A stretch of DNA of 64,000 nucleotides from positions 24,431,073 to 24,495,072 of the forward strand of contig OW203767.1 in NCBI GenBank assembly GCA_934045905.1, given 5' to 3'. The notes under the pieces are model-generated. The model saw only the letters and a list, made by a program, of their open reading frames with translations. It was not told the origin of the DNA and did not search any database. The stretch's first letter is position 1. The number at the start of each line of letters is the position of its first letter. Made by a program: the position numbers and the translations under genes. The DNA is from Leuctra nigra (Eukaryota > Arthropoda > Insecta > Plecoptera > Leuctridae). Positions 54,636 to 62,509 of this stretch are shown piece by piece.

Positions 54636-57600
54636 GCGTGAAATTGACCCCCCCCCCACTTTCAAGGGTTGATATCTCGGAAACTAGCAGAGCACAAATT
54701 CTAAAAATTACAGGGTTGTAGCACAAATTGAGCACAAATTTTTGCGCATGGTCCCAGAATTTGTGCTGGGTTGGGGGGGTCAACTTCACGCACCTTATTT
54801 ACTTATTAAGAGTTGGTCTGTGAATACGACCCAAAACTGTTTCACCCACTTCAATATCTATTGTAAACAAAATAAATTGATTACACACTAAATAAAAAGT
54901 AACCCATATATAATATAAATATCGATGAAATTAATTTCGCATTTTTTCATAACAATCTATTTTAAAATGTATTATGTGTTTAAGACTGAAGAAACTCTGA
55001 AGTAGACTAAGAGATCACAGTTGTGAATATTAGTCACGCGTGGATAATATTGCGTGGGGAGTAGTGCCATTCGAAAGCACTAATTGAGCACTAATTTTTC
55101 ACCTACTTTAAAAGCTTTCCGATTAGTGGGGCCTTCGGCACACCCCAAGATTAAGTACAAATATCTCCGAAAATATGAAAGCACCAATTGTGGGAGTGGT
55201 GCCATTCGAATGCACTAATTGAGCACTAATTTTTCACCTACTTTGAAAGCTTTCCGATTAGTGGGGCCTGCGGCACGCCCCAAGCCTAAGTACAAATATC
55301 TCCGAAAATATGAAAGCACTAATTGTGGGAGTAGTGCCATTCGAAAGCACTAATTGAGCACTAATTACTGGTATCCATCCGGAAATTAGTGCTTTCATGG
55401 GCCGTGCTACGTGAAGTTGGCAGCACCCACAGACAAATGCTCGTATCTCCCAAAATAATTGAGCACTAATTCTCGGTATGGACTTAAGTAGAAGCACTAA
55501 TTATGCACTAATTCCTGATGTCATTCCCGCAATTAGTGCTTTCATGGGCCGTGCCAACTTCACGGACCTGGTATTTTGGGCTGTAGCTCTTAGATGTGCA
55601 TGATAATAACCTTACACTATGGCTGTAATTGTCAAGTAGCATCCATATAAAAATAAAAAAAATAAAAGCATATATATTTTCTTTAATATCTATATTAAAA
55701 ATGGACAGGACAAGAATATTCCATTTAGTGGAGAATGACCCAAAGATGACCGTCTGAATCATTTGGCGATAGTTTTATTCCGATCGGTGTAGTCGTTTTC
55801 GAGATATGACGTCACTTCCGGTTTCAAAATGGCGCCTTCCGGTTGGTTTTATAAAAAGGCACCTCAGACGCCAAAAGTGCACATGTGGTAAAAATTTCAA
55901 GTCGATCGGTTAAGCCGTTTAGGCTGTGGCGGTGACAGCGGTGTTTCGTGATATCATCATCATCATCATCAGATGGAGATAGGTTTTAAAAGGGGTGTAA
56001 TTTCACTGTTTTCACGGCCCTCTAGCCCACAAATGGCATTACCTATTGTTCCCAAATTTAGTATATGTTGTCAGGTGGGCCATAGCTCGAAATTAAGTTA
56101 TTTCGCAACAATGTGAGATTTTTCAATTTTGAGTTCCAGTAGGCCGAAAGTGCCATGTTGTTGCTTACAGTAAAAGTAGTTGGTCTGCCCCTCAGTTTAT
56201 ATAGGCATTTACGGTATGTTGAGTGAGTGTGAGTGTACAGTACGACTTGGCTGGGTGGAGCGACCGCTCCACTAGATATTTATTTTGAGTCAAATATGCA
56301 CTATGCATTGCACTCGTGAGTGATGTTGAACATTCGTCTACAGTCCGTGTCACACGGAGCTGTCCGGTAAGATATTTTGAATACCCCTTGTCCGAGAGAG
56401 AGGGAAGGTTTCAGAAGACTGCTCGATCGTACATAGCGACTGAGGGATGGACAAAAAACCTGTTACTTGCTACATTAGGGGCCACGTCAGGGGGGTTATT
56501 CTAAATTTCCTTGTCGTCTCGTATCAATTGATACGGTGTTACTGCCATGTTAAATAGATAGCACTCTAGTGTGCAGTGAGCCTGTGTCACTTGAAACAAC
56601 ACGACATGCAGCCAGCTCCGTATGACACGGACTGTACTTACTTTAAAAAGAAAATGCTACTTCCAACCGATTTCCAGTGTTTCAACTTCTGAACACTAAA
56701 AACAGCTAATATTAAGCAACAGTCAGTTGCTAGCCCAAGCGGCATGCCTTTAGTTAAGTTGGTATCGCAGCTAAATGTAATTGGGAAGCACAAGGATATC
56801 AACAGACAGATAATCTATTATCTTAAGTTTAAGGATAAACTCGCTATCATTCAAGAAAGAGAATTCGTGAAGTAATGATATTGGAAGACAAGAATCAAGA
56901 TAACATCCTGCTGATAATGTTTTTTCAGTGGTTTTCCCTCAGCTTAAAAGCAAATGCTTGGGTGTTCTTCCAATATTACCACTGATATTGAAGCACAATT
57001 TTAATGACTATTATGAATTAAGAAGAAGTAGGTAAACGGTGAAGAGGTGAAGCAGCTGAAGAGAAGAGATGGATGTATGGAAGATCAACGACTCGATTGT
57101 TGAATACAGACCAATTATGTACCTATTTTATGTGCTCAATAAATTACATTATTATTATTATTATTCTCAATAATCTCAAACTTAATTCTTTTCATACACA
57201 CATGTTTAGTATATTCATATTATAAATTGTTAGTCGACTTGCCAATGTGGAGGTTGAATTCTCATACTACATGGCACGTATTTCAATAGCGGGCACGCCG
57301 TCTGCCGCCATCCCTGCGGAGATCCCGTCATCGGGTCAGTCTCTGCTCGCGATCAACAACCCCCCGACGCCGAGCTACGCGCCGCAGAGCCCCACCACGC
57401 CGCAGGCGGCGCTCGCGCGACCGTCGTCGCCCACGTCGCCGCTGACGGGGGCAACGCCGCCTCAACCAGCGGCTCCCAAGGTCATCTTTAGGACCACGTC
57501 ACAGTTGCAGCAAGGACAGATCAGGTGCGTTGGCGTAGTGTTGTTGACTGCTAGTGATTCCACAGCATTATTATTTTTTAACTGTACAGGTTACGATGTG

Positions 57601-59492
57601 GCTGCAATGTCAGCATTTTATTAAATTTCTTCTGAGCTGTAGGTCTACTACCAAAAAGGCTATTTCTGCAAGTGCAACTATTTTCTGCAACAAGTCCTCT
57701 TTTACATGTTCATGCACATGTGGAATTGATTTATAAATGGTGTGATTTTACTAATTTACCACATTCTATTGTTGTGTACGGCAGAAAGCGCATCTCTAAG
57801 TATGCATGTCGTGACTTTCAGGATACAAACGACGCCCGCCGCGCAGCCCGCCAACGCGGCGCCTCGTAAAGGCCTCTCGCTCTCTCGCATGCAGATGCTG
57901 GAGGCGCAGGACATGTTCCGCACAGCCAACAAGGTCACTCGGCCGGAGAAGGCGCTCATACTCGGCTTCATGGCCGGCTCCAGAGGTAACGAAACAAACT
58001 CGCACACTCTCTGACGGTTCCTCGATAGAATGTTCACAAAGCTCGTGTCACCAGGAGGGCGGTTATAAATTTCCTTGTCGTCTCGTTTTACTTGATACGG
58101 GCTCTCTGCACACTGGAGTGCAGTGAGTCCGTAGTGACGTTATATCAATTGATACGAGACGACAAGGAAATTAAGAATAACCACCACCCAGAAGGCCATT
58201 ACTTGAGATTGAGAAGAATCGTTTTGAAACTATTTTGGATTAGGTACATTTGGTTAGTATAAAACTTGAAAAAGTTGAAGGCCTAGATAGTTGTCAACTT
58301 TTTAAAGCTTTCAACAAGAAAATGTGAATGGTTTCAAAAATGTGAAGACTCAAGATTTGACCTCAAGGAAGTGTTCATATCTTTTAGTGGCTAAAATAAA
58401 TGGACGTCAATTCAGTAGGTATGCAAGATTTTGAACCAGGGAGGTTGAGTTAAAGATGCTCCCCAATTTTTGAAAGTCTTCTATAGACCATATTATATGT
58501 GAATTTAAATTCCAGGAAGTTATTATACAGAGCATACATTTGGAAGGACCAGACTGATAGCTTGTATCATGAGCTGAGGGTAGGGCTCCCATCGTACCGT
58601 TTTTGACGGTACAGTCCCTTCTTTTGAGGTAGTGTCCCATTGTCCCCACAACATTTTAAAAACCCTGTATTTGTCCCGTTTTTCTAACAAGTCAAAAATC
58701 CCGCTCATTTTCATTCAAATGCACTCTGCATCGATAATAAATATAATAATAAATATCTTCTAAATCATGATTGTCATTGACTTCCTTTGGTTTATCCCTC
58801 AACTTTTATACAAAACAAACGTAACCTCTTTGGAGACATTTAAAATAGGTTGGTAATAGGTACATGATAATAATTAGTAGGTACCTATTCAAGGAAACAA
58901 AACTACGCACGTTCAATAAAAAGAAACACAATTTATTTCCTGTCAAAAGTGCGTAGAATTGCTCTAAATCATGTTATGAATTTCAAATTTTTCCCGGGGC
59001 TATGCGCCCCGGACCCGCATTTAGCTGGGGGGGCCACCCCCCCCAGACCCCCATTGTTGTCGCACGGGATTTTATATCTGGAATTTTTTGTCCCGCTTTT
59101 TCACATTTAGATTATGGGAGCCCTAGCTGAGGGAAACATAAATTGTGTGACCTTGCATTAAAAGAGACGCATAAGCTATCTCATCCACACTTATTGATAT
59201 TTGGAACATGATCACGTACTAATGTCGTGTCTCGCCGGCAGACAACCCGTGTCCGCACCTCGGCAACATCGTGACGATCAAGCTGTCGGAGAACCAGGAG
59301 AGCATGACGCAGGCGGACGAGACACAGGTGCTGATGACGGTGGAGACTCACTTCCAGATGAACTACAACACCGGCGAGTGGAAGCGCATCAAGAAGCTGC
59401 GCAAGCTCGACGACACGGTCATCCAAGTCCTGCCCCACCTCAAGCCGGTCGCGGCGCCGCCGTTGCCCGGCGCGACGTCGCAGGCCATTTAG
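42731..59492 (+). CDS. Nelf-A: Negative elongation factor A (NELF-A/WHSC2), 7 constitutive exons
   Basis: Subunit of the NELF complex, which with DSIF holds RNA polymerase II at the promoter-proximal pause. Exons: 42731-42940, 43109-43541, 44178-44366, 44895-45110, 57290-57524, 57822-57985, 59242-59492; total 1698 nt, 565 aa plus TAG (human 528 aa). All phases agree. N-terminus MANVRDSDTSLWLHNKLG matches human MASMRESDTGLWLHNKLG. Further landmarks are KLKLLLSFFHIPRRNVEE, MLPLECHYLNKNA, FTLKRKPKSAALRVELLQKS, TPLKGIPSR, KTPDYAVGL, a Pro/Thr/Ala-rich middle, TANKVTRPEKALILGFMAGSR and the MNYNTGEW tail. The 12.2-kb intron 45111-57289 is full of nested mobile elements and holds a possible alternative terminal exon (46200-46372). 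Lies head to head with the LRRC27-like gene. Confidence 0.95.
43109..43541 (+). CDS. Nelf-A: NELF-A exon 2
   Basis: Acceptor TTGTGTTTTAG, donor GTAAAG. Encodes residues 71-215, the rest of the N-terminal domain, including FTLKRKPKSAALRVELLQKS, nearly identical to human NELF-A. Ends in GMPRKMTDT with a split Thr codon. Confidence 0.95.
43542..44177 (+). other. NELF-A intron 2
   Basis: AT-rich with TAGGTACCTA-like words; no element or exon recognised. Confidence 0.5.
44178..44366 (+). CDS. Nelf-A: NELF-A exon 3
   Basis: Acceptor TTAATTCCAG, donor GTAATG. Encodes TPLKGIPSRLPGFKSPAMIS to KKRKRMQ, aligned with TTPLKGIPKQAPFRSP to AKRRRKTL of the human protein. The basic run may be a nuclear localisation signal. 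Confidence 0.93.
44481..44801. mobile_element. Possible decayed hAT-like MITE
   Basis: AGTGATGAGATTC at the left and GAATTTTCACATTGATCACT at the right are imperfect inverted ends, with subterminal GGAATATTCCCC. Flanks GTACAGTT and GTACTATT match at 6 of 8. In NELF-A intron 3. Confidence 0.4.
44895..45110 (+). CDS. Nelf-A: NELF-A exon 4
   Basis: Acceptor TTGTTGCAG, donor GTGAGT. Encodes the DKTPDYAVGL motif (human NATPDYAAGL) and the first Pro/Ala/Thr-rich stretch. Ends with a lone C (phase 1), which fits both 46200 and 57290 downstream. Confidence 0.92.
45715..45960 (+). mobile_element. Decayed tRNA-derived SINE copy
   Basis: Keeps CCGGGTTCGATCCCCGC (B box), GCCGTCCTGCATGA, CCCTCAGTCGAGA and the CATCATCTCCCTACCATCATC part of the SINE. 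Start of the large NELF-A intron. Confidence 0.7.
46200..46372 (+). CDS. Nelf-A: Candidate alternative terminal exon of NELF-A
   Basis: A long pyrimidine-rich acceptor (CTCATCCTTTCTTCTAAC then TACATAG) precedes an open frame that is in the right phase after exon 4 (C|AG gives Gln). It encodes 56 residues beginning QPARMFQYFSNGRGGYVPF and ends with TAA. I do not recognise the peptide. If used, it would give a truncated NELF-A lacking the conserved C-terminal half. No clear AATAAA follows, so it may instead be a poison cassette exon or a chance open frame. Confidence 0.35.
46373..47111 (+). other. NELF-A large intron, plain stretch
   Basis: No element or exon recognised; ends at the poly-G/poly-C tract 47112-47155. 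Confidence 0.45.
47159..47694. mobile_element. 5'-truncated relative of the hAT element at 33915
   Basis: From CAACAGAGATAAACAAAACA to GGTTCGCCCAACCCTA it follows the right half of 33915-35098 closely, including GGCGGGAAAAAAAGG and GAGGTTCGAAAAAGGTTCG. The left end is lost at the C/G tract. Confidence 0.85.
48015..48411. mobile_element. 400-bp hairpin element, copy H2
   Basis: Same ends and arm sequence as H1, with loop between the two ACTTGGCGCATCGT/ACGATGCGCCAAGT junctions. Arms differ from H1 by scattered bases, yet within H2 the two arms match each other almost perfectly. Confidence 0.9.
48784..49191. mobile_element. 400-bp hairpin element, copy H3
   Basis: Third copy, separated from H2 by 372 bp of CCGGAAGT/TGACGTCA repeat. 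The loop resembles that of H2 (CAAATG(C/T)ACCTA and ATAATGCCCTTAAAAACGAT). Confidence 0.9.
49830..50343. mobile_element. hAT-type MITE, 514 bp
   Basis: Ends CAGCGGTCGCCAACC and GGTTGGCGACCGCTG, flanked by a perfect 8-bp duplication ATCTAAAG (49822-49829, 50344-50351). Contains repeated GGTCCGCGAG and the GC-rich module at about 50165-50235. Inserted in repeat B. Confidence 0.95.
51640..52222. repeat. 135-bp tandem array, left arm of element D
   Basis: About four copies of a unit with AAATTAGTGCTCAATTAGTG, GGCACTACTCCCACAATTAG and GCCGCAGGCCCCACTAATCG at about 135-bp spacing. The array reappears in inverse at about 55063-55345. Confidence 0.9.
52225..52410. repeat. Short ACTCACGCAC repeats
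   Basis: Loose repeats of ACTCACGCACACTCACG between the left arm of D and the inner element. May be an inserted fragment with a GAGATGAGCGCGTGAG start. Confidence 0.5.
53026..53408. repeat. Satellite of ACACAACCCA-type units
   Basis: Mixed ACACAACCCA, ACACAATACC and ACACAACCCG units of 10 bp. Long open frames across it on both strands come from the repeat and are not genes. Confidence 0.95.
53409..54412. repeat. 1-kb decamer satellite GGAGACAGTT
   Basis: About 100 units of 10 bp, mostly AGACAGTTGG with variants AGACATCTGG, GGACAGTTGC and ATACAGTTGG. The 10-bp period makes long open frames with a 10-residue repeat on the minus strand (PTVSNCLQLS type); codon choice follows the repeat, so it is rejected as a gene. 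Confidence 0.97.
54604..54634. repeat. Poly-G tract of about 30 bases
   Basis: Uninterrupted G run inside element E, facing C-rich runs at 52732-52756 and 52896-52913. Length may be unreliable in sequencing. Confidence 0.9.
55063..55570. repeat. Inverted right arm of element D
   Basis: Inverse copy of 51430-52222 with fewer tandem units. The same 79-codon frame occurs here on the minus strand and at 51521-51760 on the plus strand, with a single residue difference, reflecting the duplication and not a conserved gene. Confidence 0.88.
55746..56275 (-). mobile_element. Composite repeat C, continuation beyond element D
   Basis: Resumes with GACCGTCTGAATCATTTGGC and repeats the end of B: GACGTCACTTCCGGTTTC, the AGGCACCTCAGACGCC block and the GGAGCGACCGCTCCACTAG end. 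B and C are therefore a direct dimer with D inserted at the start of C. Confidence 0.75.
56341..56634. mobile_element. MITE with CAGTCCGTGTCA ends
   Basis: Ends CAGTCCGTGTCACACGGAGC and the inverse of CAGTCCGTGTCATACGGAGC, flanked by TA. Interior includes AAATTTCCTTGTCGTCTCGT, shared with the inverted repeat at 58061-58182. TA target suggests the Tc1/mariner group. Confidence 0.8.
56635..57289 (+). other. End of the large NELF-A intron
   Basis: An (ATT)n run lies at 57147-57166 and a faint SINE-like fragment (TTTTCCCTCAGCTTAAAAGC) near 56930. No exon recognised before 57290. Confidence 0.4.
57290..57524 (+). CDS. Nelf-A: NELF-A exon 5 (Pro/Ser/Thr-rich)
   Basis: Acceptor ATTTCAATAG, donor GTGCGT. 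Encodes PGTPSAAIPAEIPSS to QLQQGQI, a low-complexity Pro/Thr/Ser/Ala tract like that of human NELF-A (SPATPTPAAPTSPLTPTTPP). The split codon AG|G joins the next exon. Confidence 0.9.
57822..57985 (+). CDS. Nelf-A: NELF-A exon 6: conserved C-terminal block
   Basis: Acceptor GTGACTTTCAG, donor GTAACG. Encodes LSLSRMQMLEAQDMFRTANK and VTRPEKALILGFMAGSR; the latter is identical to human NELF-A over 17 residues. Confidence 0.96.
58061..58182. mobile_element. Small inverted repeat related to 56494-56600
   Basis: Arms GGTTATAAATTTCCTTGTCG(TCTCGT) and inverse. The centre (GGAGTGCAGTGAGTCCGTAG) matches the interior of the element at 56341-56634. In NELF-A intron 6. Confidence 0.7.
58581..59125. mobile_element. 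hAT-type MITE, 545 bp
   Basis: Ends TAGGGCTCCCAT and ATGGGAGCCCTA, flanked by a perfect 8-bp duplication GCTGAGGG (58573-58580, 59126-59133). Carries the GC-rich module at about 58990-59060. Lies about 110 bp before the last NELF-A exon. Confidence 0.95.
59242..59492 (+). CDS. Nelf-A: NELF-A exon 7 and stop
   Basis: Acceptor CTCGCCGGCAG. Encodes DNPCPHLGNIVTIKLSENQE to the stop TAG at 59490-59492 and contains FQMNYNTGEWKRIKK (human FEMNYATGQWTRFKK). The tail is about 30 residues longer than in human, rich in Pro and Ala. Confidence 0.94.
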
Positions 59493-59753
59493 TCCAAGGT
59501 AAATGCAGCTCTCGGCGGATATGTTTCCTCGTTGCGTTATTTGATAATGATGTACAGTTTACTCTTGAAGAAGAGTTTGTATATATTATGTAATATACCT
59601 CCTAGTTTTTTTCAAACACTTATATGTATGAATATACCGTATGTCAGCTTGCCTGTCTTTTCTCTAAGTATATTTCCATAAAAATTGTATAATGTGTTAA
59701 AAACAACAAGTACATTTTGGACTACATTTTGGACCAGATGCTCAGATATCTTG

Positions 59754-59783
59754 AATAAATCAGATCTACGTTATTTGAATAAA
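59754..59783 (+). terminator. Polyadenylation signals of NELF-A
   Basis: Two AATAAA hexamers (59754-59759 and 59778-59783) lie about 260-290 nt after the NELF-A stop codon. They are the first such signals downstream and fit a short 3' UTR. Confidence 0.5.
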
Positions 59784-59939
59784 TGAGGCCCAGTTAAGTT
59801 CAGGTTTGACGTTCACATCATAGATCTTTGAATCCACGCGTTCTCTTCTGTCATTGTCTAATCGTTTCACAATAACTTGAAGTTTGACCAATATCTCAAA
59901 ATTTATAACACGATCGAAAGTCACACTTTTACGTATTTG

Positions 59940-60160
59940 CAGTGATTGATTTGGGGGTGGACGAGGGCAGCTTGTCCCCTCACCCTCACTCCATTCACTT
60001 ATTTTTCAGAGGAGTAAAAATTGGCTTTACATTGTGAACCAATCTCGTAGAAAAGCGCTAAATTCATTCCTGAAATTCACTATGTTACCCGGTGCTAAAC
60101 GCCCCTGACCCGCATTGTGTTCAGGGCCCTGCCCCCTTACCGCCCATTATTTCCTATTCA
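59940..60160. mobile_element. Fragment of a hAT-like element
   Basis: Contains ATTTTTCAGAGGAGTAAAA and the GC-rich module variant (GGTGCTAAACGCCCCTGACC, CAGGGCCCTGCCCCC), as in the element at 40364-41631. No ends are visible. Confidence 0.5.
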
Positions 60161-60293
60161 AACATGATTCTCCACAATTGCTGAGCGTCCTCACAAGTTT
60201 ATTATTTTCCAAATTAACCACTGGGTATTGTTTATCAGAATCATAATACTTTTTTACATCGTTGTACTGTGAGATCTCATTAAATCATTATAC

Positions 60294-61034
60294 CAGGGCT
60301 GCCGCCACATACAAATTAATATCCTTTTAAAAAGCATGAAAAATCTGTAAAAATCCGTATGCCCATTAAAAACCTTTAAAATGATGTAAAACTCCCATAT
60401 TTCAAGCACTAACTGGGCCACTTGACGGATAAGCTATTGAATTCCTCACGCAACATGGGACATGAGAGAAGGGGGGTTGGGTTCTAGACTGACAGCTGTG
60501 GATGGAATGGTAATTTTGAATTCAGAATTATAAATATCTTTCTCCCGTTTCCAACACATTATTCATAATGAGCATAATAAATTTAAAAACTATAAGCACA
60601 CGCAAGAATAAGGGATGCAATCACTAATCAGGTCATTAACCCACGACCAGCTGCAAACAACTAACAAGTGGATGCCTCAGGCAGCGCGCGCCCCTAGACA
60701 CTCAAGACATTGCTCAAGGTCGACCAGTTTCCCCACCCCCCTTCCTCCCTCAACCATTCACTCGCAACCATTTATTGGTAGTATAGCTAGCCTACTTACA
60801 CAAAAGGGTGTTTTGAAACAATCTCTGCACTGAAAATTGTTGGACAGGAAACGAAAATATCTTGTCAAACTATACATTTTCGTAATAAATTTAAAATATT
60901 ATCTCATTCAAAAGAGAAAATGTGGTTCAACTATGAATCACCAGTATCCGTTAAAGAGTCAACAAATCCGTGTGTCCGTTTTTGTACTCATAAATCCGTA
61001 AAAACGGATAATATCCGTAAAAACGGCAGCCCTG
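60294..61034. mobile_element. hAT-type MITE, 741 bp
   Basis: Ends CAGGGCTGCCG and CGGCAGCCCTG, flanked by a perfect 8-bp duplication CATTATAC (60286-60293, 61035-61042). Subterminal TCCGTAAAAA(C)GG repeats. No transposase. Confidence 0.95.
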
Positions 61035-61042
61035 CATTATAC

Positions 61043-61927
61043 TAAGTTTTGTTAAAAAATAAAAACGATCAATGTGAGTTTCCATAGTGGTCAGAGCAAT
61101 TTGAGATTGAATGAAATGAGATATCTCGAAAAGTAGCACGTCTTGCTGTGGCGTGATTCGATATGCAAACAGTTAACCAGTTTTTCTTTACCAACTAACT
61201 CTTTTAAAATCCCTAATCCAATTTTAATTTTAGTTACCTACTGGGTAGTACTTTACCATCAACAAAGAAAGATGCTTTAAGTTGTAAAGACCTACAATAT
61301 TTTATCATGTCTTCACTCGTTGACATCCACCTACCTAGGTATGTTAATATTGTACTGGGGTGGACTCATACTATTTTGATACTATTAGGGATAACTTTGT
61401 CTCGCTTAACAATCTTCTCGACTCAATGTTATTCACAGCTTCTTGGGTAAGATGAGATTGTCACGCTAGAACAAGAGTTGTCATTTTATATGACACCACC
61501 GTAACTGCTTTCGTTGCATCTTGGGATAACACTGCAGGCAGCATCTACGTTGGTTACAGATTATGTAATGACTTAACTACAATTGTGCTACATTTCATTT
61601 TACAGTGATAGGTTATATTTATAATAACAGTATCGTAGGTATCCGTCTAACACAAATCCATTTTACTAGAATAGCTCTGCGCTGCTATCGACAAAGAATT
61701 AATAGTCGTATTGTATACTCCGTGAAAATACATCTGCTTCTTTTGGCCAGCAATGACGCCTTACATTCTGATCATTGATGTAATACCTGAAGACTGTAAT
61801 TTTATATCTTGTAGTGTGCGTATCAGTTAGTATTCGAAACTTGAAACAATTGTGTTACTGAATTAAAGAACAAAATCTCTGCAATTCAGATTTGCCAGAT
61901 TGTTCAACATCCTCCAGGAATGGAACC
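61043..61927. other. Intergenic, no gene seen
   Basis: Downstream of NELF-A; AT-rich, no coding frame or element recognised. Confidence 0.45.
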
Positions 61928-61930
61928 TTA

Positions 61931-62506
61931 AGGCCCATGCACAATTGACATAACCCGCAGCCGCAACCCGTAACCCGCAACCGCAACACGCAACCCGTAT
62001 CACTATCTGTTCACAATTGACATAACCAAGAAGTTACGGACCAAAGAAACCAAAGCATATAGAGTGAAAAAATGCGACGCACAAATCACGGCATCATTGT
62101 TCGCAAGGCACGGCTTCCTCTTCGTCAGACATAAATAAACAAGAAAAGAACGAAAAATCCAGGAAAAATAATGACAACACAGTTTTGACGGCTGGGTTAG
62201 GTTATGCTGTTGTAAGTAGAAGCTAGTTTGACTTTGATTTTAACCTGTGATATTTGTCTATTTCCGTTTCCGGTTTTGTTATCTCATTCTGATTGGCTGC
62301 CCGTCAGAATGAGGGCGTGGCCTTACGTAGCTTACGTAAAATTGTTGAATCTTGGTCAAGTCTTGCGGGCTACGGGCTACGGCTGCGGGTTGCGTGTTGC
62401 GGGTATGTCGATTGTGCGCGGGTGCATTGGTATGCATTGTTTCAACTTTTCACGCAGTTGCGCTTACGGGTTGCGGCTGCGGGTTATGTCAATTGTGCAT
62501 GGGCCT
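61931..62506. mobile_element. PIF/Harbinger-like MITE, 576 bp
   Basis: Inverted ends AGGCCCATGCACAATTGACA continue through ACCCGCAGCCGCAACCCGTA, more than 40 bp, flanked by TTA (61928-61930, 62507-62509). The 3-bp TTA target and GGCC-type end fit PIF/Harbinger. Subterminal repeats of CCGCAACCCG. Confidence 0.88.
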
Positions 62507-62509
62507 TTA

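Larger units (their letters stand above)
52717..54795. mobile_element. Inner element E, nested in D
   Basis: Inverted ends AGGTGCGTGAAGTTGACC(C)n. Subterminal units near 52755-53020 and 54415-54780 carry AGCACAAATTCTGGGACC or its inverse, CAACCCTGTA and long C or G runs. The centre is satellite DNA. No clear target duplication. No gene. Confidence 0.7.
50688..55741. mobile_element. 5.05-kb non-coding foldback element D
   Basis: Inverted ends GGGTCATTCTCC... and ...GGAGAATGACCC extend about 27 bp; flanks AAAG (50684-50687, 55742-55745) suggest a 4-bp target duplication, and the flanks join to the same sequence found uninterrupted near 49585-49605. Inner inverted arms (about 51430-52222 and 55063-55570) carry tandem units of about 135 bp. 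No transposase frame. The element class is not recognised. Confidence 0.75.
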
